Shown piece by piece: positions 1-7,124 of a stretch of 13,546 bases of DNA. The position numbers were made by a program, and so were the translations under genes. This DNA comes from Prevotellaceae bacterium UBA711 (GTDB taxonomy: Bacteria > Bacteroidota > Bacteroidia > Bacteroidales > Bacteroidaceae): contig DBLZ01000011.1 in the NCBI GenBank assembly GCA_002297545.1, positions 1-13,546 of the forward strand. The letters are read 5' to 3'. How positions within the stretch are numbered: position 1 is the stretch's first letter; every line of letters starts with the position of its first letter. The notes beneath the pieces were generated by a model that was not told the DNA's origin, did no database searches, and saw nothing but the letters and a program-made list of their open reading frames with translations.

Positions 1-20
1 GCCGCGGGACGGTCGTCGTA

Positions 21-98
21 TCATTCGGAATATGCGCCTCCATGAACCGGAATATGCGGCAGAGACAACCGGTTCATGGGGGCGCATATTCCGGATGA
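21..98 (+). terminator. 30-bp stem hairpin, likely convergent terminator
   Basis: Bases 21-50 and 69-98 form an inverted repeat of 30 positions around an 18-base loop. The only two departures from perfect pairing are T-G in the plus strand, so a plus-strand RNA would pair along the whole stem through two G-U wobbles, while a minus-strand RNA would have two A-C mismatches. Four T residues (99-102) follow on the plus side. It lies just past the stop of the minus-strand TPM gene and could also end a plus-strand gene that lies outside the window. The loop repeats part of the stem sequence (see findings), so a small repeat element is an alternative reading. Confidence 0.6.
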
Positions 99-125
99 TT
101 TTGTCGGTACGTCATGGAGCGATGG

Positions 126-1031
126 CTACCACCGCGAGGTGGCACCTCCTCCACCCGTCGAGCCTCCTCCGAAGCTGCCGCCGGAGAATCCTCCTCCGCC
201 AAAGCCGCCTCGTCCGCCGCCCAGCAATGCTCCGCCGGCCGCAGAATTCAGTCCGTCGTTGTCCACTATGTCATCGCGCACCACTGTGTGTCCGCATGCC
301 GAGCAATGCAGTGTCCGCTTGATATGTTTCCTCCTGAGAGCATCACGGTAGGACACCGATGATACGGTCTTCAGCGCTCCTGCCTTCTTGCACCTGGGGC
401 ACGTGTTGGCATGACGTACTATCAGCCAAATGAGGAAGGTCATCATCAGACCTGCACCGGCAAATGCCAGCAACACCTGCCATAGTTCCGGGGCGTCGTC
501 GTCGGTGCTGTTCTCCATGGAGCCGCGCAGTGTCCGTGCCACGGCCGCCACACCCTCGCTCATGCCCTTGTCGGTGTCGCCCTCGCGGAAGTACGGTATC
601 ATGTGGCGTTGCTGTATGCGCTTGCATACGGCATCGGGGAGGATGCCCTCCAGCCCGTATCCGGTGGTGAAGCGGATTGCGTGCTGGTCGCCTACGTAAA
701 GGATAAGCAGGCCATTGTCGCGCTCCTTGTCGCCTATGCCCCAATGGCGGAACAGGCTGTGGGCAAACTCAAAGATGTCCTCCTGCCCTATGCCGGGCAG
801 CATCACCACCAAGGATTGTATGCCGGTGCTGTCCTCCAGGAGGGAGAGCGTGCTGTTGATTTCGTCCGTGCACTCCGCGCTGAGGATGCCCTCGGGATCG
901 CTCACGTGATGGTGGCGGTCCTGCGCATACGTGTTGGGCACGTCCTCCACACCGTATGCCTTCTCGCCGCGTGCTCCCTGAGGGAGAAGCAGCGCTATGC
1001 CGAGGATCAGTGTGCCGAGTATCCTATTCAT
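126..1031 (-). CDS. TPM-domain (YgcG-type) membrane protein with zinc-ribbon-like Cys pairs and Gly-rich tail
   Basis: Secreted or membrane-anchored protein of 301 residues. A signal peptide covers about residues 1-22. A TPM domain follows (about 37-170), including the typical stretch GDKERDNGLLILY and the TGYGLEG segment. One membrane helix lies at about 185-205. After it come two Cys pairs, C211/C214 and C243/C246, spaced like a zinc ribbon, and a tail from about 265 made of Gly, Ser and Phe. In this family the tail normally ends a membrane-bound protein that is encoded beside LemA; its molecular role is poorly defined and has been linked to envelope maintenance or photosystem repair in other organisms. 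The start codon overlaps the lemA stop by one base (TGATG), so the two are probably translationally coupled. Family assignment is firm, function is not. Confidence 0.9.
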   Translation of the reverse strand: MNRILGTLILGIALLLPQGARGEKAYGVEDVPNTYAQDRHHHVSDPEGILSAECTDEINSTLSLLEDSTGIQSLVVMLPGIGQEDIFEFAHSLFRHWGIGDKERDNGLLILYVGDQHAIRFTTGYGLEGILPDAVCKRIQQRHMIPYFREGDTDKGMSEGVAAVARTLRGSMENSTDDDAPELWQVLLAFAGAGLMMTFLIWLIVRHANTCPRCKKAGALKTVSSVSYRDALRRKHIKRTLHCSACGHTVVRDDIVDNDGLNSAAGGALLGGGRGGFGGGGFSGGSFGGGSTGGGGATSRW

Positions 1032-1624
1032 CAGAATTGTACGCTTGGAGCCTGTCGGTTACCTTTCTGTGCCTCGAAGTATGGTTTCTTGTCGAAGCCG
1101 CAGAGGCCGGCTATGATGTTCTTGGGGAAGGCGCGTAGTGCGGTGTTGTACTGGCGCGATGTCTCGTTGTAGTCGCGTCGTGCCACGCTGATGCGGTTCT
1201 CTGTGCCCTCCAGCTGTGCCTGCAACTCGCGGAAGTTCTCATTGGCCTTCAGGTCAGGATACTTCTCTACGGTCACCAGCAGGCGGCTCAGTGCGGAACT
1301 CACTCCGTCCTGCGCGGTCTGGAATGCCGCCAGCTTTTCGGCGGTGATGTTGGTGGGGTCTATGTTGATGCCCGTTGCCTTGGCCCTGGCCTCCACGACG
1401 GCCTGCAGGGTCTCGCTCTCGTGGGCGGCATAGCCTTTGACCGTGGCTACAAGGTTGGGGATGAGGTCGGCGCGACGTTGGTATTGCGTTTCCACGTCGG
1501 CCCATTTCGCCTGTGCCCCTTCGTCCATTCCTACGAGGCCGTTGTATGCCGATATGCCCCAAATGGCTACGATGGCCACTATGACCAGCGTCACGATTCC
1601 TTTGTGATTCTTGATAAAGTCCAT
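1031..1624 (-). CDS. lemA: LemA family protein
   Basis: Protein of 197 residues, the usual length for LemA. A single N-terminal membrane helix (about 8-26) is followed by a helical domain with the family hallmarks: WADVETQYQRRADLIPNLV at about 41-59, the segment ENFRELQAQLEGTENRISVA in the middle, and YNTALRAFPKNIIA near the end. LemA proteins expose the helical domain outside the cytoplasmic membrane; their biochemical role is not settled. It is the first gene of a two-gene minus-strand operon with the TPM protein, a pairing seen in many bacteria. A perfect Bacteroidota -7 box lies about 60 bases upstream of the start, which supports this start codon and makes lemA the promoter-proximal gene. 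Confidence 0.96.
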   Translation of the reverse strand: MDFIKNHKGIVTLVIVAIVAIWGISAYNGLVGMDEGAQAKWADVETQYQRRADLIPNLVATVKGYAAHESETLQAVVEARAKATGINIDPTNITAEKLAAFQTAQDGVSSALSRLLVTVEKYPDLKANENFRELQAQLEGTENRISVARRDYNETSRQYNTALRAFPKNIIAGLCGFDKKPYFEAQKGNRQAPSVQF

Positions 1625-1685
1625 AGTCTTTGTGTGTTTGGTTAGTATGATGTTGCCCGGCAGCCCTTGTGAAGGCTTGCCTGTG

Positions 1686-1693
1686 CAAATGTA
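1686..1693 (-). promoter_or_regulatory. Bacteroidota -7 box for lemA
   Basis: On the minus strand the bases read TACATTTG, an exact match to TAnnTTTG, about 60 bases ahead of the lemA start. I see no TTTG at the expected -33 position, so the promoter may be weak or assisted. Confidence 0.55.
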
Positions 1694-1871
1694 GTTGTTT
1701 TTGCGGACATTATGGCACGTGACGGTGTTTTTTGTGCATTGGGGACGGGTGTTTTGTGTCTATTGTCCGTGCGAGTGGCCGCCTTTGATGCCTGCGGGCC
1801 ATGATAGGTATGCCTTCCGGCATGTGACGAAAATAATATGTTGCTGCGGACGGACTTTAGGAATAATTCAT
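1694..1871. other. Divergent intergenic region between lemA and the AICAR formyltransferase
   Basis: No gene is apparent here. The stretch lies between two outward-facing -7 boxes. It holds an imperfect direct repeat of about 20 bases at 1721-1740 and 1744-1764 (both start GACGG and contain GTGTTTT) and a small hairpin ATGCC-TTCC-GGCAT at 1810-1823. A long open frame on the minus strand runs across it and on through the purine gene, but it has no recognisable product and I treat it as a shadow of codon bias. Confidence 0.5.
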
Positions 1872-1879
1872 TAACTTTG
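1872..1879 (+). promoter_or_regulatory. Bacteroidota -7 box for the AICAR formyltransferase gene
   Basis: TAACTTTG matches TAnnTTTG exactly. The -33 TTTG is absent at the usual 19-21 base spacing. A start about 10 bases downstream would give a leader of roughly 120 bases before the ATG at 2005. I looked in that leader for a ZTP (pfl) riboswitch, often found ahead of purine genes, and did not find its conserved core. Confidence 0.6.
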
Positions 1880-2004
1880 CATCCGGATTGGGCCGGCAAC
1901 TCCCCGGTATTGCGGTGATGTTTCCTTGCATCTGCACGATGGGGCATACCGCGCCGATGGTAGTGGTCCTTCGGAGACGAACGAAATAATGATACGTAAA
2001 TAAT

Positions 2005-3186
2005 ATGAAAGAACTTGAATTGAAGTACGGTTGCAACCCCAACCAGAAGCCATCCCGCATCTACATGGAGGAGGGGGAGTTGCCCATCCAAGTGTTGAAC
2101 GGCCGTCCCGGCTATATCAACTTCCTGGACGCCTTTAACTCCTGGCAGTTGGTGCGCGAGTTGAAGAAGGCCACCGGCCTGCCCTCGGCTGCCAGTTTCA
2201 AGCATGTAAGCCCCGCTGGTGCCGCAGTAGGTCTGCCGTTGAGCGATACTTTGAAGAAAATTTATTTCGTTGACGATGCCCCGTTGCCACTTACTCCCAT
2301 AGCCTCGGCTTATGCGCGTGCCCGTGGTGCTGACCGCATGAGTTCTTATGGAGATTTCATAGCTCTCAGTGATGTGTGCGACGAGTCCACGGCACGCCTC
2401 ATCAATCGTGAGGTGAGTGATGGCGTGATAGCTCCAGGTTACACACCAGAGGCATTGGAAGTGCTCAAGGCCAAACGCAAGGGGACTTACAACGTCATAC
2501 AGATAGACCCCGCATATGTTCCTGCTCCTGTGGAGCGCAAGCAGTGCTTCGGCATCACTTTTGAACAGGGTCGCAACGAGATAGATTTGGCAGATCCGGC
2601 CCTCTTCGAGAACATCCCCACCGAGAACAAGGCTTTCACCCCCGAGGCACGCCGCGACCTGATGATTGCCTTGATTACCTTGAAGTACACCCAGAGCAAC
2701 AGCGTGTGCTACGTGAAGGACGGTCAGGCCATAGGCATAGGTGCCGGCCAGCAGAGCCGCATCCATTGTACACGTCTGGCAGGCAACAAGGCCGACATCT
2801 GGTGGTTGCGTCAGCATCCCAAGGTCATGAATCTGCCTTTTGTCCCGGGCATACGTCGTGCCGACCGCGACAATACCATTGACATCTACATTGGCCCCGA
2901 ACGTGAGGATGTGTTGCGCGACGGTGAATGGCAGAAGTTCTTCACCGAGCGTCCCGAACCTCTTACCGAGCAGGAAACGCAGGAGTGGCTGGCGCAGAAT
3001 ACCGGGGTATGCCTTGGCAGCGATGCCTTCTTCCCATTTGGCGACAACATTGAGCGTGCACACAAGAGCGGTGTGCAATATGTGGCACAGGCCGGTGGCA
3101 GCGTGCGCGATGACCATGTCATTGCCACCTGTGACAAATATGGCATAGCCATGGCCTTCACCGGGGTACGTTTGTTCCATCACTAA
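2005..3186 (+). CDS. Stand-alone AICAR formyltransferase (phosphoribosylaminoimidazolecarboxamide formyltransferase)
   Basis: Catalyses transfer of the formyl group from 10-formyltetrahydrofolate to AICAR, giving FAICAR, the penultimate step of de novo IMP synthesis, in the cytoplasm. The 393 residues match the formyltransferase half of bifunctional PurH: the catalytic Lys-His pair lies in SFKHVSPAG (K66, H67), followed by the family blocks SNSVCYVKDGQAIGIGAGQ and GSDAFFPFGDNIERA, and GVRLFHH at the C-terminus. The IMP cyclohydrolase domain of PurH is absent at the N-terminus; the protein starts directly with the formyltransferase fold, and the upstream leader holds no matching frame. Single-domain versions of this length are known in Bacteroidales. 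IMP closure must come from another gene. A hairpin follows the stop codon. Confidence 0.93.
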   Translation: MKELELKYGCNPNQKPSRIYMEEGELPIQVLNGRPGYINFLDAFNSWQLVRELKKATGLPSAASFKHVSPAGAAVGLPLSDTLKKIYFVDDAPLPLTPIASAYARARGADRMSSYGDFIALSDVCDESTARLINREVSDGVIAPGYTPEALEVLKAKRKGTYNVIQIDPAYVPAPVERKQCFGITFEQGRNEIDLADPALFENIPTENKAFTPEARRDLMIALITLKYTQSNSVCYVKDGQAIGIGAGQQSRIHCTRLAGNKADIWWLRQHPKVMNLPFVPGIRRADRDNTIDIYIGPEREDVLRDGEWQKFFTERPEPLTEQETQEWLAQNTGVCLGSDAFFPFGDNIERAHKSGVQYVAQAGGSVRDDHVIATCDKYGIAMAFTGVRLFHH

Positions 3187-3195
3187 ATCTCATAG

Positions 3196-3215
3196 GGCAG
3201 GCCGCATGGCCTGCC
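3196..3215 (+). terminator. Hairpin after the AICAR formyltransferase gene
   Basis: GGCAGGCC and GGCCTGCC form an 8-bp perfect stem around the loop GCAT, 10 bases after the stop codon. No clear T-run follows (ACCTTATACC), so this may be a partial or factor-assisted terminator that lets some transcription into the B12 genes 20 bases downstream. Confidence 0.6.
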
Positions 3216-3234
3216 ACCTTATACCTTATTATAT

Positions 3235-3444
3235 ATGTACGGCGGAGACGATATAGATGCAGTAATCATGGGTGGTGGCATCACCTTCCGTGGGGGACCG
3301 AAAAAGGAACGCGACCCACGCGAGGAGAACAAGGTGAAGACCAAGGCCAAGAAGAAGCAATACATCACTGGTGCGCATGGCAGCGGTGCGGCCAAAAAGA
3401 AGGCTGACATCCGTCGCCAACGTGCCAACAGGCATAAGAAATGA
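3235..3444 (+). CDS. Small basic protein of unknown function, coupled to btuB
   Basis: I do not recognise this 69-residue protein. It has a short acidic and Gly-rich start (DDIDAVIMGGGITFRGG) and then a strongly basic body, with 13 Lys and 7 Arg, runs such as AKKKQY and AAKKKADIRRQ, and the end RHKK. No signal peptide, membrane helix or cysteine is present, so it should stay in the cytoplasm; the charge suggests nucleic-acid or ribosome contact, which is inference only. Its codons look like those of the neighbouring genes (AAG for Lys, C-ending Ile and Asn). The stop overlaps the btuB start as ATGA, the arrangement of coupled genes, which is the best reason to treat it as real. A non-coding leader for btuB is the alternative. 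Confidence 0.6.
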   Translation: MYGGDDIDAVIMGGGITFRGGPKKERDPREENKVKTKAKKKQYITGAHGSGAAKKKADIRRQRANRHKK

Positions 3445-5504
3445 ACCGCAGCAACCTATTCGCCGTCTTCTTCTTGCTGTGTCTGGTGTTTCCTGTCTAT
3501 ACGTTTGCCGGGGCCGGAGATTTGTCAGGCCTGCCACCGGCATCGCGGGACAGTGTGTCGGACATGAAAGAGGTGACGGTCTATGGACGCCACCGCGATG
3601 AGATTGTGCCCAGCCAGCGCCTTGGCGGCAAGCGCCTGCAATCGCTTTCGGCATTCTCTGTGGCCGATGCCATGCGATACTTCAGCGGTGTGCAGTTGAA
3701 GGACTACGGTGGTGTAGGGGGGCTCAAGACAATAGACATCCGCAGCATGGGCACCAACCACATGGGCGTTTTCTACGATGGCATCCAGTTGGGCAATGCG
3801 CAGAACGGCCTGGTGGATTTGGGACGTTTCTCCTTGGACAACGTGGAAGAGATAGCACTCTACAACGGCCAAAAGGCACAAATCTTCCAGCCTGCCCGCG
3901 ATTATGGTACTTCGGGGTCGGTCTATATCCGTACACGTCGTCCCGTGTTTGAGGATGGCAGAACACACAACCTGCGTGCTTCGCTCAAAGGAGGAAGTTT
4001 TGACCTCATAAACCCTTCCCTCGTGTGGGAACAGCGGTGGAGCCGCCGCGTCACCAGCAGTCTCAGTGCCGACTATACCGGAGCTTCCGGCAAGTACAAG
4101 TTCCGCTACCGCCGTGTACTGCCGTCGGGAGACGTGGCATGGGACACCACGGCTGTGCGCGACAACGGTGACATACGTTCCTATCGTGTCGAAGCCTCCG
4201 TCTTTGGCAATACCAACGATGGCACATGGAATGCCAAGGCTTATTTCTACGACTCGGAACGAGGCATCCCCGGTGCCATTGTCAGTAATGTGTGGAAGCA
4301 TGCCCAAAGGCAGTGGGACCGCAACTTCTTTGCCCAAGGGCAATGGACCAAGCATGTGAGCGACCGTTATAGGTTCCAGGTCAATGGCAAGTACGCCAAC
4401 GATTGGATGCGCTATCTCAATCCCGATACCACCCTGATGTACCAGGACAACCGTTTCCGTCAGCACGAACTATATCTCAGCACTGCCCACCATGTGGAAC
4501 TTCTGCCCGGATGGCAGGTGAACGTGGCCACCGATTACCAGTACAACACCCTCGATGCATCGCTCACCAATTTCGTCTATCCACGCCGCCATACATTGCT
4601 GACGGCCTTGGCCTCGCAGTACGAGTACAAACGTTTCCGCGTGATGGTCTCCCTTTTGGGCACCTATGTCTGGGACAAGACCACCAAGGGCAATACACCT
4701 GATCCCGTGCACAAGCTCACAGGCCGGTGGACACCTGCCATCTATCTTTCCTACCGGCCATTGCACGACTGTCCGGACTTGTCTTTGCGGGCATTTTACA
4801 AAGGCATCTTCCGCCTGCCCACATTCAACGACCTGTACTATACCGAGGTGGGCAATACCCGCCTGGAGCCGGAGACAACCAAACAGTGGAACCTTGGCTT
4901 CATCTATGCCCACGACCGCTATAGCGGCCTGCTGAGGCACATTGAGGTCAAGGCCGACGGATACTTCAACATCGTTGACAACAAGATAGTGGCCATACCC
5001 AAGGGTTCGGGCCAATACCGCTGGATGATGATGAACGTGGGCAAGGTGCACATTGCCGGGCTGGAGACCACGGCAGAGAGTGTACTGCGTTGGCATAGGG
5101 ACTGGGCACTGACGCTTTGTCTCAATTATACATATCAGTCTGCTACAGACCGCACCGACCCTTCTGACAACGATCCGTATTATGGCACCTATGGCGGACA
5201 GATTGCTTATGTCCCACGCCACAGTGGCAGTGTCACCGGCAACCTCGTGTGGAGGAACTTCGGGCTCAACTATTCCTTTATCTACGTAGGCGAGCGTTAC
5301 CATACCAGTGCCAATATACGCGAAAACTACGAGCAACCGTGGTACACTCACGACCTTTCGGCCACCTGCCGTATGGCCCTGCGCCGTTGTGCCCTCACAT
5401 TTGCCCTGGAGTGCAACAACGTTTTCGACCAGCAATACGACGTCATACTCAACTATCCCATGCCGGGGCGCAACTGGAAAGGCGTCCTGAAGGTGGAGTT
5501 CTGA
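3441..5504 (+). CDS. btuB: TonB-dependent cobalamin receptor BtuB
   Basis: Outer-membrane beta-barrel that imports B12 using TonB energy. The 687 residues contain a signal peptide (about 1-23, ending YTFA), a TonB-box-like segment KEVTVYG at 43-49, a plug domain (about 50-165) with the usual D-IRSMG, V-YDGIQLGNAQNG and VEEIALYNG blocks, and a barrel ending in Phe (LKVEF), the outer-membrane insertion signal. It lacks the N-terminal carboxypeptidase-like extension and plug length of SusC proteins, so it is a classical small-ligand receptor. The assignment to B12 rests mainly on context: a BtuG-type lipoprotein follows after 25 bases and a cobalamin riboswitch lies further downstream. Its own start is reached through an ATGA overlap with the small basic gene. 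Barrel and receptor class are certain; the ligand is strong inference. Confidence 0.9.
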   Translation: MNRSNLFAVFFLLCLVFPVYTFAGAGDLSGLPPASRDSVSDMKEVTVYGRHRDEIVPSQRLGGKRLQSLSAFSVADAMRYFSGVQLKDYGGVGGLKTIDIRSMGTNHMGVFYDGIQLGNAQNGLVDLGRFSLDNVEEIALYNGQKAQIFQPARDYGTSGSVYIRTRRPVFEDGRTHNLRASLKGGSFDLINPSLVWEQRWSRRVTSSLSADYTGASGKYKFRYRRVLPSGDVAWDTTAVRDNGDIRSYRVEASVFGNTNDGTWNAKAYFYDSERGIPGAIVSNVWKHAQRQWDRNFFAQGQWTKHVSDRYRFQVNGKYANDWMRYLNPDTTLMYQDNRFRQHELYLSTAHHVELLPGWQVNVATDYQYNTLDASLTNFVYPRRHTLLTALASQYEYKRFRVMVSLLGTYVWDKTTKGNTPDPVHKLTGRWTPAIYLSYRPLHDCPDLSLRAFYKGIFRLPTFNDLYYTEVGNTRLEPETTKQWNLGFIYAHDRYSGLLRHIEVKADGYFNIVDNKIVAIPKGSGQYRWMMMNVGKVHIAGLETTAESVLRWHRDWALTLCLNYTYQSATDRTDPSDNDPYYGTYGGQIAYVPRHSGSVTGNLVWRNFGLNYSFIYVGERYHTSANIRENYEQPWYTHDLSATCRMALRRCALTFALECNNVFDQQYDVILNYPMPGRNWKGVLKVEF

Positions 5505-5529
5505 TGCTTTCGTCATCCGTTTACACAAT

Positions 5530-6702
5530 ATGAAGACAGCTACAAGGAAATATCTCTGTATCCCGGCATTGCTCATGCTCCTGCCATTGCTCCAGGCATG
5601 TCGGCACGACACCATCGTCTGGCCACCCGAGGAGGAGAATACCGGCAACGGCCGCACGGATGTCATCCGTGGGTTTTATCTGCTGAATGAGGGCAACATG
5701 GGTAGCAACAAGTGTACGATGGACTACTACGACTACGCGTCGGGCACCTACGTCCGCAATATCTATGGCAACGCCAACCCCTCGGCCGTCAAGGAACTTG
5801 GCGATGTGGGCAACGACCTGCAAATCTACGGCAGCCGCCTGTGGGCTGTGGTCAATTGCAGCAACAAGGTGGAGGTGATGGAGGCCTCAACGGCGCGCCG
5901 CATAGGCCAGGTGGACCTTGCAAATTGCCGTTACATCTGTTTTCATGAAGGATATGCCTACGTCTCCAGTTATGCAGGCCCCGTGCAGATAAATCCCGAT
6001 TACGAGCAGCGCGGCATCGTGGTGAAGGTGGATACTGCCACGTTGGAAAAGGTGGACACTTGCATCGTAGGCTTCCAGCCCGACTGCCTTGCTGTCCTCG
6101 ATGGCAAGATATACGTGGCCAACAGTGGTGGCTACATGTCGCCCAATTACGAGAACACGCTTTCTGTCATAGACCTTGCCTCTTTCACCGAGGAGCGCCG
6201 CATACCGGTGGCCGTCAATCTGCATCACGTCGTGGCCGACAGGCACGGGCAACTGTGGGTGTCCTCGCGTGGTGACTATTACGGCAACCCTAATTCGCTC
6301 TACTGTATCTCCGACCCTGCAGGCGAGGCACATGTGCAGCGTGTTGCCGCCCCGGACGGCCGCGACCTCGTGGTGAAGAACATGACACTCTGTGGCGACT
6401 CCTTATATATAATAGGCAAGGACTTTTCCTATGTCACCATGGACACGCAAGTGAACTATGCCATAGTGCACACCTCCAGGCGCGAAGTGGTTACCACCAA
6501 TTTCATAGCCGACGGCACCGAGGCATCCATCATGGAACCCTATGGGCTGGCCGTCCATCCTGTCTCCCGCGAGGTGCTCATCGGTGATGCCCGCAGCTAC
6601 ATCAATCCTGGCACACTGTTCTGTTATTCGGTCGACGGAGTCCAACAATGGAAGTTGCGCACGGGTGACATTCCCGCTCACATGGCCTTTCTTTGGAAAT
6701 AA
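5530..6702 (+). CDS. btuG: BtuG-type surface cobalamin-binding lipoprotein (YncE-like beta-propeller)
   Basis: Lipoprotein of 390 residues. The N-terminus has a hydrophobic signal and a lipobox LQAC with the lipidated Cys at position 24. The mature part repeats propeller blades: FYLLNEGNMGSN, NDLQIYGSRLWAVVNCSNKV, RGIVVKVDTATLEKVDT, PDCLAVLDGKIYVANSGGY, LSVIDLASFTEERRIPV and PYGLAVHPVSREVLIGDA. This is the layout of the DUF5074/YncE-like family that includes BtuG, known in gut Bacteroides to bind cobamides at very high affinity on the cell surface and to sit as a lid on BtuB. Its position directly behind btuB fits that partnership. No cleavage site other than the lipobox is visible. Binding specificity cannot be read from the sequence, and another corrinoid is possible. 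Confidence 0.88.
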   Translation: MKTATRKYLCIPALLMLLPLLQACRHDTIVWPPEEENTGNGRTDVIRGFYLLNEGNMGSNKCTMDYYDYASGTYVRNIYGNANPSAVKELGDVGNDLQIYGSRLWAVVNCSNKVEVMEASTARRIGQVDLANCRYICFHEGYAYVSSYAGPVQINPDYEQRGIVVKVDTATLEKVDTCIVGFQPDCLAVLDGKIYVANSGGYMSPNYENTLSVIDLASFTEERRIPVAVNLHHVVADRHGQLWVSSRGDYYGNPNSLYCISDPAGEAHVQRVAAPDGRDLVVKNMTLCGDSLYIIGKDFSYVTMDTQVNYAIVHTSRREVVTTNFIADGTEASIMEPYGLAVHPVSREVLIGDARSYINPGTLFCYSVDGVQQWKLRTGDIPAHMAFLWK

Positions 6703-6715
6703 ACGAAGCCAATCT

Positions 6716-6746
6716 TTTGCCGTTACTGTGTTTTTGCGTACCTTTG
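6716..6746 (+). promoter_or_regulatory. Sigma-ABfr-type promoter ahead of the cobalamin riboswitch
   Basis: TTTG at 6716-6719, 19 bases, then TACCTTTG at 6739-6746: an exact match to the Bacteroidota promoter TTTG-N19-21-TAnnTTTG. Transcription should begin around 6752-6755, right at the start of the riboswitch aptamer. It lies 14 bases past the btuG stop, so the downstream gene forms its own transcription unit. Confidence 0.85.
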
Positions 6747-6752
6747 CAGTGC

Positions 6753-6957
6753 ATTTGGTTCCCGGACGTCTCTGGTGAGACCGACGGGCTAAGACGGGAA
6801 TGCAGTGGAAGTCTGCAACATTACCCGATGCTGTGAGTCCATTATTCGGGCATTCACATGCGCGTTCCGCAGGTTGTGGGGCGCGGGTCACTGGAGGGCG
6901 TTGCCTGTCCTTCGGGAAGACGTGGTGCCTATGGGATGAAGTCAGAAGACCTGCCAA
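6753..6957 (+). ncRNA. Cobalamin riboswitch
   Basis: The aptamer core is clear. The B12 box reads AAGTCAGAAGACCTGCC (6939-6955) and is preceded by GGGATGA. Upstream lie the other conserved parts: AAGACGGGAA followed by a short hairpin (TGCAG...CTGCA), then TTACCC and CTGTGAG, then GTCACTGG, and CTTCGGGAAGAC. A peripheral hairpin GTCTC-TGGT-GAGAC is at 6768-6781. The RNA binds cobalamin and should shut off the 628-residue surface protein whose ATG lies about 170 bases downstream. The region between holds a hairpin CTGTCCG...CGGACAG (6972-6993) without a T-run, so control of translation is more likely than termination, by inference. Confidence 0.95.
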
Positions 6958-7124
6958 TGCCGGCGTAAGGACTGTCCGCGGGATAACGGACAGGAAAATC
7001 ATGCTGTATATATAATGTGCGGATACGGGGATGAAGTCCTCCGCCGTCTGCATCCATGGATTGAACCGCATCCGCGTGGCCTCATGTCCACCTCGCGCGT
7101 GCACAAACATTATTATATATTATT
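6958..7124 (+). promoter_or_regulatory. Expression platform and leader between riboswitch and coding region
   Basis: No gene. It contains a hairpin with stem CTGTCCG/CGGACAG (6972-6993), a second nested fold with GCGGAT near 7019-7024 pairing with ATCCGC near 7070-7075, and an inner GGATG/CATCC pair. The 11-mer GGGATGAAGTC of the B12-box region recurs at 7028-7038. The last 20 bases before the ATG are nearly all A and T, as expected for an unstructured Bacteroidota ribosome-loading site. Confidence 0.6.

Noticed and set aside
265..301. Gly-rich C-terminal tail of the TPM protein as an odd low-complexity insertion
   Set aside because: The coordinates here are residues of the 126-1031 protein (bases 129-239). 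Gly/Ser/Phe-rich tails are normal at the C-terminus of YgcG-type TPM proteins.
1880..2004. Possible ZTP or other riboswitch in the leader of the AICAR formyltransferase gene
   Set aside because: The leader holds short GC-rich pairings, but I could not find the conserved pfl/ZTP core; the resemblance is limited to a few GCCGG-type bases.
1642..3183. Long minus-strand open frame (513 codons) opposite the AICAR formyltransferase gene
   Set aside because: It covers a firmly identified gene in antisense, has no recognisable domain, and similar long antisense frames occur opposite btuB and the 7125 gene. They follow from the codon bias of the real genes.
3229..3654. Minus-strand open frame of 141 codons across the small basic gene and the start of btuB
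   Set aside because: It overlaps the signal-peptide and TonB-box region of a clear receptor and shows no known motif.
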